Source: CAYSBK01 sp964429265 (GTDB lineage Bacteria > Planctomycetota > Phycisphaerae > Sedimentisphaerales > Anaerobacaceae). Taken from it: 8,846 nucleotides of DNA. Within the stretch, counting starts at the first letter, position 1, and each line of letters opens with the position of its first letter. The position numbers were made by a program, and so were the translations under genes. Shown here piece by piece: positions 1 through 7,300 of this stretch. The notes below the pieces were generated by a model that saw only the letters and a program-made list of their open reading frames with translations, made no database searches and was not told the DNA's origin. The stretch spans positions 1 through 8,846 of the forward strand of contig CAYSBK010000099.1 in assembly GCA_964429265.1 (NCBI GenBank), in the 5' to 3' direction.

Positions 1-29
1 AATACCTACTTTCCACCTGCCGGCCCGCG

Positions 30-89
30 CTTGACAGACCGCCCAGAGTGGTCCGTTTGGATTTTATCGCCTATGTCGGGCCTGTCAAG
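30..89. repeat. 8-bp inverted repeat with two outward-mirrored TTGACA boxes
   Basis: CTTGACAG at 30-37 and CTGTCAAG at 82-89 are perfect 8-base inverted copies 44 bases apart. The right arm contains the -35 box of the minus-strand promoter called at 61-88. The left arm carries TTGACA on the plus strand but has no acceptable -10 at 16-19 bases. The pair could be an operator half-site arrangement around the promoter, or chance. Confidence 0.3.
61..88 (-). promoter_or_regulatory. Sigma70-type promoter directed off the left edge
   Basis: On the minus strand a perfect TTGACA (-35, 83-88) is followed after 16 bases by TAAAAT (-10, 61-66; 5 of 6 consensus bases). Transcription would start near position 54 and run leftward out of the window. 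It lies about 108 bases past the stop of the MurG-like gene, so the next minus-strand gene probably has its own promoter. The rest of 1-196 holds no ORF with convincing coding character, and no strong intrinsic terminator follows the MurG-like gene: only a weak A/T-rich pairing ending in six Ts near 91-118. Confidence 0.5.
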
Positions 90-196
90 AAAAAATTGCC
101 CCCCGGAAAGAATTTTGGCGTCTCGGCGGCTATGCCGGCGCAACTTCTTTCTGGAGCAGCACTTACGCCACAGTAAGCAGTCCGGCCTGCAGCGCC

Positions 197-1303
197 CTAC
201 AGCCCCAGCAAACCTTCGGCGACAAGCCGAGCAGCGTCTACCCTGGCGATACTGCGGCAGTTTCCGGCCATCCGACGGCGCCGGCCGTCGTCCCTCATAA
301 GCTGCTGCAGTTCTTTCCAGAGCCGTTCGGCTCGGTCAGTGTCATCCGGAAGGTCCTCAACGATGACGGCTGCTCCTGCTTCGACGAGCGTAGCTGCGTT
401 GCGGTACTGGTGCATATCCCGGTGATGCGGGTAAGGCATGCAGATGCTCGGCACGCCTGCGGCCGCGTATTCGGCCACGCTGACCGCCCCGCTTCTGCCG
501 ACCACCAGGTCCGACGCAGACAGTAACTGCGGCATTCCGTCATAATAGTCGAGTATCCTGTGCGTAATTGCAGCGCCTTCGTAAAACCGCTTTACCTTGT
601 CGAGATTAGTCCGGCCGGTCAGGTGAACCACCTGCCAGTCATCGGCAAAGGCGGCCAGCCTCGGCAGCAGCGAACAAATTGTGTTGTTTATGCTGTCGGC
701 TCCGCTGGACGCGCCCGTAACAAGTAATACCTTTTTATTTTTGTCAAGTTTGAGCCGGTCAATCGCATCTTGCGGCCGAGGGTCTGCAAAACCTTCCCGC
801 AGCGGACAGCCAACCACGGTGACCTTGTTGCCTTGCCTGCCGAAATGCGGCCGGGTCTCTTCGAACTGAACGAAGATTCTTTCAGCGAACCTGGCAACGA
901 ACCTGTTTGCCCGGCCGGGGACCAGATCGACGTTGATCAGCACAACGGGTACCGCCAGCTTGTGTGCCGCCCAGCACACCGGCGCCGCCACATAGCCGCC
1001 CACACCGACGACAATAGGCCGGCTGCTTGCGGCCAGGACAGGTTCCGCCAGGCGGCAACTTTTCCGAAAGCCATCTGCAAAGCCAATAAGTCGCCAGGGC
1101 CTGGCCGACAGACCAACGGCCGGAAGCTTCGTATATTCGAAGCTCGTTCGGCCGAGAATCCGCTCGTCGATCCGGCGGTTGCTACAGAAGAAATGAATCC
1201 GCGTGCTCGGCTGGAGTTTGCGTATTTGCTCGGCCACCGCCAGGGCGGGGTAGATGTGCCCGCCCGTTGCGCCGCCGGCAAAAAAGACGCTGCGTTCGCT
1301 CAT
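197..1303 (-). CDS. MurG-like UDP-GlcNAc transferase (GT28/GT-B fold)
   Basis: A 368-residue GT-B glycosyltransferase of the MurG family. MurG transfers GlcNAc from UDP-GlcNAc to lipid I at the inner face of the cytoplasmic membrane, giving lipid II for peptidoglycan. Visible motifs are the glycine-rich GGATGGH loop (residues 10-16), GGYVAAP (102-108), PGRANR (129-134), TGASSGADSIN (196-206, the family's GGSQGA block), GRSGAVSVAE (269-278, with the nucleotide-sugar-binding Glu) and MHQYRNA (297-303). The donor-binding half is therefore intact. The canonical HEQN before PGxAN is replaced by INVD (123-126), so the acceptor side is divergent. The ATG at 1303 is chosen over an in-frame upstream start at 1516 because GGATGGH should lie near the N-terminus and AAGGA sits 9 bases upstream; the longer form would only read through the preceding gene. 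It overlaps the MTHFR stop as ATGA, implying translational coupling. It may be the organism's MurG or a paralogue with another acceptor. Confidence 0.88.
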   Translation of the reverse strand: MSERSVFFAGGATGGHIYPALAVAEQIRKLQPSTRIHFFCSNRRIDERILGRTSFEYTKLPAVGLSARPWRLIGFADGFRKSCRLAEPVLAASSRPIVVGVGGYVAAPVCWAAHKLAVPVVLINVDLVPGRANRFVARFAERIFVQFEETRPHFGRQGNKVTVVGCPLREGFADPRPQDAIDRLKLDKNKKVLLVTGASSGADSINNTICSLLPRLAAFADDWQVVHLTGRTNLDKVKRFYEGAAITHRILDYYDGMPQLLSASDLVVGRSGAVSVAEYAAAGVPSICMPYPHHRDMHQYRNAATLVEAGAAVIVEDLPDDTDRAERLWKELQQLMRDDGRRRRMAGNCRSIARVDAARLVAEGLLGL

Positions 1304-2598
1304 TTTTCGGGTTCCTTCGGCAACCTTTCGCACGGCGGCAACGCCGTGGCGTGGTAATCCCGGTCCAGATAAAAGTTGAGCCAGGACGACGTCTGGTTCA
1401 ATGCCCAGTTTCGCGGCGGGTTGCAGTGGTCTTTCAACAGGGTGTGGCGGCGATGTGCCTTCAGCCGCTGATAAATCCCGACCCAGACGCATCGGCTGTC
1501 CTTTCTCACCTCGCACCGGGTCTTTTCACTGCCGCCGCAAGGGCCATTGCGAAGGAACTTCGGGCATTGTGACTCCGGGCACAGATATGCCGTGTCCGGC
1601 AACGTACAGTCGCCGCATTTTCGGCAGTCGAAGACGAGTCGTTTCACCATATCTTCCCACCGGCAGAGCAGGGCCTTGGGAACACCGGTTCGGTCCACAA
1701 GCGCTGCGATGCGATTCAAGAAAGGATAGTACTTGGCCGTCTTGTCGAATAGCACCTTGTGAAATGCCGTCATCAAGCCCATACTCAGACCGGCAGACAG
1801 AGACGCCCGAGACTTCGCGGCCGGCTTCGTCGTATTCAGGCCGGATTCAGTTTCTTTTTCAAAAACGTAAAAGCCGCCCTCGTAAGGAAAATCAAACTCC
1901 GGCAAAAATTGGCGCCAATCATCCTCTATCTGCCTGAACTCGGCGATAATCGTCCTGAGCTCTGCGTAGCTTACCGCGCCGGCTATGTGCGCTCCGCGAT
2001 AGCCGAGGCCTTTAAGTACCGCCAACAGCTTTGCGGCCCGCAGCTTGTAATACTGGCACATCACTTCGCTTTCAGCGTACTTGAAGCAGGATACGACGGC
2101 ACCGAGGAAGAAATTGGTATTATCGACAATGGCTGCCGGTCGTTTGCCACAGAAAAGCCCCCTGCCTCGGTTCATAGCTTCAAGCATGCACATCATCGTA
2201 ACCGAATCGAGGTCGAAGCACGGTTTGGCGGTTCCTTCGGGGCCTTCTACGGGGTAGTCACCCGTAACGACCAGGATGTTCTCGATGGACAACCTATTCA
2301 ATTGAAGTGCTCTACTGAAGGCTCCGTAGCGGTTCCAGTCCCTGCAGGCGAAGTGCACAATGGGATCGATTCCAAGCTGTTTTATCTCCCGGCCCAGGAC
2401 GTCGGGACTTAGCGCAGGGTTGCCGCCGGGATTGTCCGTGATGCTGAGCGAATCGAGTAAGCCTTCGTCCCTGGCCTGCCTTGCAAAATGCAGCAGCCGG
2501 TCAACGCTGCGTCCCCGCGAACTGGTGCCGGGGACCAGCTCGAAGCTCAGTACGAAATCGGTGGTCTTCTCCAGCTTGTGCCTGAACAGATTGTCCAT
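1300..2598 (-). CDS. Methylenetetrahydrofolate reductase family protein with MetV-like Cys-rich C-terminal domain
   Basis: A 432-residue protein. Residues 10-300 form an MTHFR-type TIM barrel, whose family reduces 5,10-methylene-THF to 5-methyl-THF with bound FMN. Visible are SFELVPGTS (18-26, with Glu20 at the position of the catalytic Glu of the SFEFFPP motif), ITDNPGGNPALSP (53-65), VVTGDYP (110-116, with the Asp expected next to the flavin) and GGFYVFEK (241-248). Residues 320-380 carry eight cysteines (325, 328, 331, 340, 345, 354, 362, 370) in CRKCGDC, CPESQCPK and NGPCGG contexts, the signature of the MTHFR C-terminal domain found in MetV of anaerobes and likely a metal or Fe-S site. 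TSSWLNFYLDRDYH (403-416) is also typical of this domain. The ATG at 2598 matches the expected N-terminus; the ribosome site is weak (GGA six bases upstream). Physiological role, methionine synthesis or a Wood-Ljungdahl methyl branch, cannot be decided here. No electron-transfer partner gene is adjacent. Confidence 0.9.
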   Translation of the reverse strand: MDNLFRHKLEKTTDFVLSFELVPGTSSRGRSVDRLLHFARQARDEGLLDSLSITDNPGGNPALSPDVLGREIKQLGIDPIVHFACRDWNRYGAFSRALQLNRLSIENILVVTGDYPVEGPEGTAKPCFDLDSVTMMCMLEAMNRGRGLFCGKRPAAIVDNTNFFLGAVVSCFKYAESEVMCQYYKLRAAKLLAVLKGLGYRGAHIAGAVSYAELRTIIAEFRQIEDDWRQFLPEFDFPYEGGFYVFEKETESGLNTTKPAAKSRASLSAGLSMGLMTAFHKVLFDKTAKYYPFLNRIAALVDRTGVPKALLCRWEDMVKRLVFDCRKCGDCTLPDTAYLCPESQCPKFLRNGPCGGSEKTRCEVRKDSRCVWVGIYQRLKAHRRHTLLKDHCNPPRNWALNQTSSWLNFYLDRDYHATALPPCERLPKEPEK

Positions 2599-2782
2599 AC
2601 CTTATCCGCCGACGCTATGACGGCAACCGACCACTCACGGCCACTTTCCTGCCCCAAGAACCGGTTATTCTGGTCTCTGTCGCAGCCCGTTCACTGATTA
2701 TAGACCATTGGCCAGCCCGCCGCCACCGGCAACAGCCGCGCAGTGGGCTGTAGAGCAAACCATCCCCGACCAAATTGCGACC
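2599..2782. other. Divergent intergenic region, MTHFR gene / tRNA-Gly
   Basis: This stretch separates the leftward MTHFR-type gene from the rightward tRNA, together with the tRNA promoter that follows. It should contain the minus-strand promoter of the MTHFR/MurG-like pair, but I see no -35/-10 pair with good spacing there. No ORF with coding character and no clear hairpin was found. Confidence 0.5.
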
Positions 2783-2811
2783 TTGACAGGAACCGACACC
2801 CGCTGTAAACT
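2783..2811 (+). promoter_or_regulatory. Promoter of tRNA-Gly
   Basis: A perfect TTGACA (2783-2788), a 17-base spacer and TAAACT (2806-2811, 4 of 6 consensus bases). A start near 2818 would leave about nine bases before the mature 5' end at 2827, as is usual for a single tRNA transcript that needs RNase P trimming. Confidence 0.65.
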
Positions 2812-2826
2812 ACCGCGTAGATATAT

Positions 2827-2898
<72 letters not shown>

Positions 2899-2970
2899 TT
2901 GACTCTGCCGGGTGCCAACAAGGGCTTGGCGTGTGCTCAATTCGGAAATCAGCGCTGGAATTACCTCTGC

Positions 2971-4215
2971 TCAACATTGGCGCAAAGCCATAAGGACGCC
3001 GGCGGCGGCTATGAATGCCAGCGGCACCAGGAGCTTCAGGATGATTTTAGGCAGCGAGGCCTGAAAATAGCTTGTCGACAGGGCCAGACACAAGTGCACG
3101 GGGGTGGCCAATATGCCTACGCTGGTGCCTGCAAATGCGAGAACCTCCAGTCCCATTTTCGCCTCGTTTCCGGTACCGATATAGGGCATCAGGAAGGGGA
3201 AGGTTATGGCTACGGTCGGCATTGTCACGCCCGTCAGGAACGCGACGACGGCCGGCAGCAAGAATATGAGCAGATATGACGGTATATGAACCGCGTAGAA
3301 GAAATCGACCACGTCGTGAACCGCCCCCCCTGCCTCGAGGTTGACCTTGAACAACAAGGCTCCGAGTACCAGCAAGGCGAAGTCCGGCTCCACGGCGGAC
3401 CTGAAAATATGACGCCATCGCACAAACGGCACGCGGTGTACCACCAGGAACAAAACCGTCGCAGCCAAAACTCCGATAGCAGGGACGATATCAAAAGCTG
3501 CATACAAGCCGGCCACTATTACAATAGGCCAGAAGGCTGCGAAGAAGCCTCGCAGACTTGTGGCGAATCGTTGCGCGAATTTGTGCGTGTCGGCTTTCGG
3601 CGGTATTCCCCGGCCGAGCAGGAATATCGCGCCGCCCAGCATTCCTGCGGTGGTAATTGCGAGATTGTGTGAAATCAGTTTGAATGCTGATATTCCGAAC
3701 ATTGTCTGGATAAGCGGCACGGCCGGGAAAAGGGGCCAGACCGACTCCCACAGATGCCGGAAGAAATAGTTGATTGCCGCTGCGCGTGTTCGACTTATGC
3801 CGATGTGGTCGCCGAGGTCGCGCACCATTGGCGCCGACAGCATAATGCCGCCGGGCGTCGGCAGCATCCCCATAATCAACGGTATCGCAGCCAGGCCCAC
3901 TCGCCGGCTTCTGAACAGGCCCTGCATTGCGGGAACCAGGCGGTGCGAAACGCCCGTCTGGTGCATCGCCTCGCCCAGAACGTTTACCAGCGTCAGCAAT
4001 ACGGTCAGGGTGACGAACAGGTAACCGGTGGTTTGGTCGATCGGCTTGGTTTGCCACTCATTGACCAGGCATTGCCAGAACGACACCGGCCCGACGCGCA
4101 GAAGCGCCGCCAGTACAAGCGCCGAGACAAGCATCGAGCGGCCGATCTTTATCCGCAAGCGCAGCAGTACTACAAGCGCCACCAGTGCAACTGCCATTGA
4201 GAAAAGTGCATACAT
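2971..4215 (-). CDS. DUF401 family membrane transporter
   Basis: A 414-residue, very hydrophobic protein with roughly ten predicted membrane segments, matching the usual length of DUF401 proteins. These belong to the ion-transporter-type permeases and have no firmly assigned substrate. The strongest marker is GMLPTPGGIMLSAP (residues 116-129), followed by SRTRAAAINYFFRHLWES (141-158). A second-half partner motif, GVTMPTVAITFPF, is the kind of pseudo-symmetric proline-containing hairpin that lines the pore in such anion permeases. The ATG at 4215 is the only reasonable start because no start codon occurs between it and the preceding gene's stop. The nearest purine-rich site (GAGGA) is about 12 bases away, longer than ideal, within the palindrome AGGATATCCT (4222-4231). 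It lies 23 bases after the MFS stop as the last gene of the operon, so it probably moves a solute related to that pathway, perhaps an organic anion. Substrate and direction are unknown. Confidence 0.9.
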   Translation of the reverse strand: MYALFSMAVALVALVVLLRLRIKIGRSMLVSALVLAALLRVGPVSFWQCLVNEWQTKPIDQTTGYLFVTLTVLLTLVNVLGEAMHQTGVSHRLVPAMQGLFRSRRVGLAAIPLIMGMLPTPGGIMLSAPMVRDLGDHIGISRTRAAAINYFFRHLWESVWPLFPAVPLIQTMFGISAFKLISHNLAITTAGMLGGAIFLLGRGIPPKADTHKFAQRFATSLRGFFAAFWPIVIVAGLYAAFDIVPAIGVLAATVLFLVVHRVPFVRWRHIFRSAVEPDFALLVLGALLFKVNLEAGGAVHDVVDFFYAVHIPSYLLIFLLPAVVAFLTGVTMPTVAITFPFLMPYIGTGNEAKMGLEVLAFAGTSVGILATPVHLCLALSTSYFQASLPKIILKLLVPLAFIAAAGVLMALRQC

Positions 4216-4238
4216 ATCAGCAGGATATCCTCGGACGC

Positions 4239-5417
4239 TCAGCCATTGAAGAACAATATGAATGCCGCCGCGCAGGCTATTGTCAGCACACAGGGCACAA
4301 GAAAGATGGGTCTCCAGTGAAAACGCTCATCCTTCTTGAACAGGTCCATAACCGCACCGGTTATCTGTGTGCCGATGAAGTTGCCCAGTCCCAGCGTCGC
4401 GACGGTGATAAGGGCCTGCGCGGAGGCCTTTATGTCGGCCGGCGCAGCCTTGTCCACGTACATAACGCCGGCGAAGAAGAAAAAGGTATAGCCCAATCCG
4501 TGCAGCGGCAGCGACGAGATTACCAGCCAAAGCGGCCGCATCGCGGCGAAGATTATGTATCTGGCCGGCCAGGCCAGGACGCCGACAACCAGCGTCCATC
4601 GCAGGCCGAACTTTGACAGAAAAACCTGCAACAGCCACAGCATCGTGATTACCTCGGCGGCCTGTGCGAGCGTCATAACGGCCGAGACATTCTTGCGCTG
4701 AACGCCCAGGTCCTGCAGAAACGGCGCAGTCAGAACGTAATAGAACTGCAGCTCCGTCGTTACGACAAAAGAGATGACAACGAAAATGAGAAAATTCCGG
4801 TCGCCGAACATTTTCAACGCTTCGACGAAGGCAAGGGGATTGCGAGGGGATTCCGGCGGCGCGGTGTGCGGCAGGAAAAAGCAAAACACCCCCATAGCAA
4901 ACGACAGTACCGCTGCCAGGGTAAGGGCGTCACTTCCTGAGACCTTTGGTCGTCCGAGGCGCCGCCACAAAGCCAGCAGCAGCCCGGCGACGATCCAGCC
5001 GATGGTTCCTGCCGCCCTGATCGGCCCTGCCTGCCTGTCGGCGTCGGTCACATACGTAAACATCACCGAGTTAACCAGGGCCAATGTTGGCGCGTAAAGC
5101 AGGGAGTAGATACCCATCAGACCGAACAGTTTTGTGAAGCTCGACTGGCGCGCCGCCAGCATCAGCACGACACCTCCGGCCAGGTGCACAGCGGCAAGAA
5201 AATACTCGGTGGCCACCCAGCGGTCGGCGATCTGGCCGCCGATGAAAGGCGAGATAATGCAGCCCAGCCACAAAGTCGCGTAAATCCAGCCGGTCTGCCT
5301 GCCGCTGAACTTGAGCGGGCCTACCAAGTGTGAACCAAGGACCGGAGCCCAAGCGCCCCATACGGCGAACTCCAGGAACATCATAACGCTTAGCTGGATG
5401 TAAAGCGCAACATTCAT
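4239..5417 (-). CDS. MFS transporter, nucleoside:H+ symporter (NHS) family
   Basis: A 392-residue, 12-helix major facilitator permease of the NupG/XapB-like nucleoside:H+ symporter family, located in the cytoplasmic membrane. Family features are MMFLEFAVWGAWAPVLGSHL near the N-terminus, LKFSGRQTGWIYA and IISPFIGGQIADRW in helices 1-3, a long charged central loop, and PLHGLGYTFFFFAGVMYVDK in the second half. E. coli members import nucleosides. Many planctomycete and Bacteroidetes members sit beside sugar oxidoreductases and isomerases and probably carry other sugars or glycosides. The ATG at 5417 is preferred to an upstream in-frame start at 5522: it has GGGAG about seven bases upstream, begins directly at helix 1, and leaves a 13-base gap after the TIM-barrel gene, whereas the longer form would overlap that gene by some 90 bases. 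It is the probable substrate importer of the operon. Confidence 0.9.
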   Translation of the reverse strand: MNVALYIQLSVMMFLEFAVWGAWAPVLGSHLVGPLKFSGRQTGWIYATLWLGCIISPFIGGQIADRWVATEYFLAAVHLAGGVVLMLAARQSSFTKLFGLMGIYSLLYAPTLALVNSVMFTYVTDADRQAGPIRAAGTIGWIVAGLLLALWRRLGRPKVSGSDALTLAAVLSFAMGVFCFFLPHTAPPESPRNPLAFVEALKMFGDRNFLIFVVISFVVTTELQFYYVLTAPFLQDLGVQRKNVSAVMTLAQAAEVITMLWLLQVFLSKFGLRWTLVVGVLAWPARYIIFAAMRPLWLVISSLPLHGLGYTFFFFAGVMYVDKAAPADIKASAQALITVATLGLGNFIGTQITGAVMDLFKKDERFHWRPIFLVPCVLTIACAAAFILFFNG

Positions 5418-5430
5418 TAATATCTCCCTG

Positions 5431-6261
5431 TCACCCGGCAGCCAGCGAGAATCGGGCAAGACTCTCGACGGCGGACTTGATATCGGCGAATCTTTTGTCA
5501 CCTGCTTCGCGCTCGACGGCAATGGCGCCGTCGAAGCCGATCTCTTTCAACACCAGCAGGAAGGCCTCGCCGCCCACCTGGCCCTTGTCCCAGGGTACTT
5601 CGGTGCCCCAGGTCCCGGGCGTGTCGGTGCGGATTGCGTCCTTGATGTGCACGTGCTTTATCCACGGTGCCAGCAGCCTTGCCGCTTCAGCCGGGTCGCC
5701 CTTGTCATAAAGGATTACGTTGGCCGGGTCGAAGTTCACGGCCACGGCGGGATGGTCGAGCCTGACCAGAAACTGCTTGAGCTGCTCGGCATTCTCCTGG
5801 CCGGTCTCCAGCAGCAGGACAATGTCACGCTGTGCTGCGGCGTCGGCCAACTGCCCGATGCGGTCGCAAAACTTTTGCACTGCATCGGAGTTTTCAAGGT
5901 CGATAAAACCGGCATGCATCGAAATATAAGGCGCCGCTAATCGCGACGTTAATTCGACGGCCTGCAGAAACAGTCGGCGATTGTCCTGCCAGTGCTGGTC
6001 CGGGGCGATTCCGCCGGTGGCCCGGATGCTTTCGAGGCTTGAATAATCCTCCTGCGGAAAATCTATCATCGTAGCCGTGATGGTGTGCCTCGCATCCAGG
6101 AAAGGCCTGAGGTAACGCTCGCTGCCGGATTCAAGGGCGGGCCTCAATGCCAAGTGGATATGTTCGACTGAAAGGCTGTGCAGCGCGTCGGCCGCCCGTT
6201 GCGGTTCCATACGAAGCGACCAGGTGCATACGCCGACCGGCCAGGTGCCGCATCTAATCAT
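5431..6261 (-). CDS. Sugar phosphate isomerase/epimerase-like TIM-barrel protein (AP endonuclease 2 fold)
   Basis: A 276-residue xylose-isomerase-like TIM barrel, the usual length for this superfamily. The expected divalent-metal ligands are visible at strand ends: Glu152 in LLLETGQE, Asp178 in AVNFDPAN, His203 or His205 in KHVHIKD, and Glu250 in IAVEREAGD. GVCTWSL near the N-terminus is also typical. There is no signal peptide, so it should be cytoplasmic. Relatives isomerise or epimerise sugars (hydroxypyruvate isomerase, tagatose 3-epimerase, IolE/IolI) or act on 3-keto-glycosides (YcjR of E. coli). The exact reaction cannot be read from sequence. The ATG at 6261 has AGGAG eight bases upstream and overlaps the stop of the preceding oxidoreductase as ATGA. 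Placement between two Gfo/Idh oxidoreductases and a symporter suggests it acts on the ketone made by one of them. Confidence 0.9.
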   Translation of the reverse strand: MIRCGTWPVGVCTWSLRMEPQRAADALHSLSVEHIHLALRPALESGSERYLRPFLDARHTITATMIDFPQEDYSSLESIRATGGIAPDQHWQDNRRLFLQAVELTSRLAAPYISMHAGFIDLENSDAVQKFCDRIGQLADAAAQRDIVLLLETGQENAEQLKQFLVRLDHPAVAVNFDPANVILYDKGDPAEAARLLAPWIKHVHIKDAIRTDTPGTWGTEVPWDKGQVGGEAFLLVLKEIGFDGAIAVEREAGDKRFADIKSAVESLARFSLAAG

Positions 6262-7298
6262 ATATTATGCTCCTGATTGTCCTCTTTCAGTGATACGACC
6301 CTTCCGGTGGCGGCGGATTCAATCTCGGCCTGCACGATTCTAAGCGATTCCCTTGACTGCCGGGGCGTAATGACCTCGGGAGGATTTTCGCCCCTGAGCC
6401 GTGCAGCGAAGTGCTCAATCTCTCGCTGGTAGCCGTCAGCCTGCTGCGGTTGGCAGGTGGCTTCCTGGTCTTGTGCCGGGCAGACCCGCAGAGTCGGCTT
6501 TCGCGTGCAATCGTAAGCAATTGTCGCCTCTTCGAGCATTACGTTGAAGCTCATCTCGAATCCAAAGCCAGACGTGGCGGCCCAACTGCCCTCGGCGGTT
6601 ATGAGCCGGTCGTCGTCATAAAGATAATGAGTGATAATGTGAACCAGTTCACCGGCTTTGCTGTGCGCTCCAATACTTCGCACCGCTGCGGGCATACCAA
6701 GCAAGTACTGAATAAAATCACTGTCGTGGATGTGCAGGTCGAGTGCCATGCCCCCGCTTTGGCTGTCGTCGAGCACCCAGTTTCGCCAGGCCCATTCCGG
6801 TCGGGCACACAACCGGCGGAACGTCGCCGCGACAATGTTGCCGTATCGACCTGCCGCGACTATTTCTCCGGCCAGGGCGTACTCCGGCCAGAAGCGGATG
6901 CAATGCCCTATCTGCAGGAGCCTGCCCGCCTTTTCGGCGGCCTCAATCATCCGGTCGCAATCACCGATGTTCAGCGCCATAGGCTTTTCACACAGGACAT
7001 TTATGCCGGCCTTCAGGGCCTTGATGGAATACTCGGCGTGCAGGTGCGTCGGGACGGTAATCGAAACGGCGTCGAGTTTTTCTTCGGCCAGCATCCTGTC
7101 AAAGTCGCGGTACGTCCTGACGGCGGTGGAGTCGATGTCCGCGGCGGCGCCGGCAATGTTGCCGAGCTGCGGCTGGCTGTTGCTGAATTGCTCGGGATTG
7201 ACATCACAAACCGCCATAATATCCGCCTCCCGCACTTGCTGCCAGCACCGCCAGTGCATCCTGCCCATAAAGCCAAAACCGACAATTCCGATTCTCAT
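6258..7298 (-). CDS. Gfo/Idh/MocA family NAD(P)-dependent oxidoreductase
   Basis: A 346-residue cytoplasmic oxidoreductase. The Rossmann domain opens at once with GIVGFGFMG (residues 4-12, the dinucleotide-binding GxGxxG), and the CEKPMAL motif with the family's catalytic Lys is at 103-109. The C-terminal alpha/beta domain holds GGMALDLHIHDSDF (182-195), giving the conserved Asp and His residues that contact substrate. Relatives are myo-inositol 2-dehydrogenase, glucose-fructose oxidoreductase and glucoside 3-dehydrogenases. The substrate is not identifiable. The ATG at 7298 is two bases beyond the upstream gene's TAG stop and has no good Shine-Dalgarno, so translation probably depends on ribosomes finishing the upstream gene. 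The 3' end overlaps the TIM-barrel gene by four bases. It is clearly a different subfamily from the oxidoreductase upstream (shorter, no N-terminal extension, different substrate-side motifs), so it likely performs another step rather than being a recent duplicate. Confidence 0.92.
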   Translation of the reverse strand: MRIGIVGFGFMGRMHWRCWQQVREADIMAVCDVNPEQFSNSQPQLGNIAGAAADIDSTAVRTYRDFDRMLAEEKLDAVSITVPTHLHAEYSIKALKAGINVLCEKPMALNIGDCDRMIEAAEKAGRLLQIGHCIRFWPEYALAGEIVAAGRYGNIVAATFRRLCARPEWAWRNWVLDDSQSGGMALDLHIHDSDFIQYLLGMPAAVRSIGAHSKAGELVHIITHYLYDDDRLITAEGSWAATSGFGFEMSFNVMLEEATIAYDCTRKPTLRVCPAQDQEATCQPQQADGYQREIEHFAARLRGENPPEVITPRQSRESLRIVQAEIESAATGRVVSLKEDNQEHNI

Positions 7299-7300
7299 CG

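Noticed and set aside
31..36. Plus-strand TTGACA as a second promoter
   Set aside because: No -10-like hexamer occurs 16-19 bases downstream and no plausible gene follows on that strand.
91..118. Terminator after the MurG-like gene
   Set aside because: Only a six-base A/T pairing around a large loop leads into the T run; the GC-rich segment is a G homopolymer that does not pair.
31..300. 89-codon plus-strand ORF at the left edge
   Set aside because: It begins with TTG without a ribosome site, has no recognisable domain and runs antisense into the 3' end of the MurG-like gene.
1304..1516. N-terminal extension of the MurG-like protein to 1516
   Set aside because: The extra 71 residues lie inside the MTHFR coding region, precede the usual MurG N-terminus and resemble no domain.
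770..2412. Long plus-strand ORFs (770-1357, 1401-1937, 1759-2412) opposite MurG-like and MTHFR genes
   Set aside because: They mirror the minus-strand genes, have no family motifs or ribosome sites, and overlap one another in different frames.
5418..5522. N-terminal extension of the MFS protein to 5522
   Set aside because: The extension is hydrophilic, overlaps the TIM-barrel gene, and the ATG at 5417 has a good Shine-Dalgarno.
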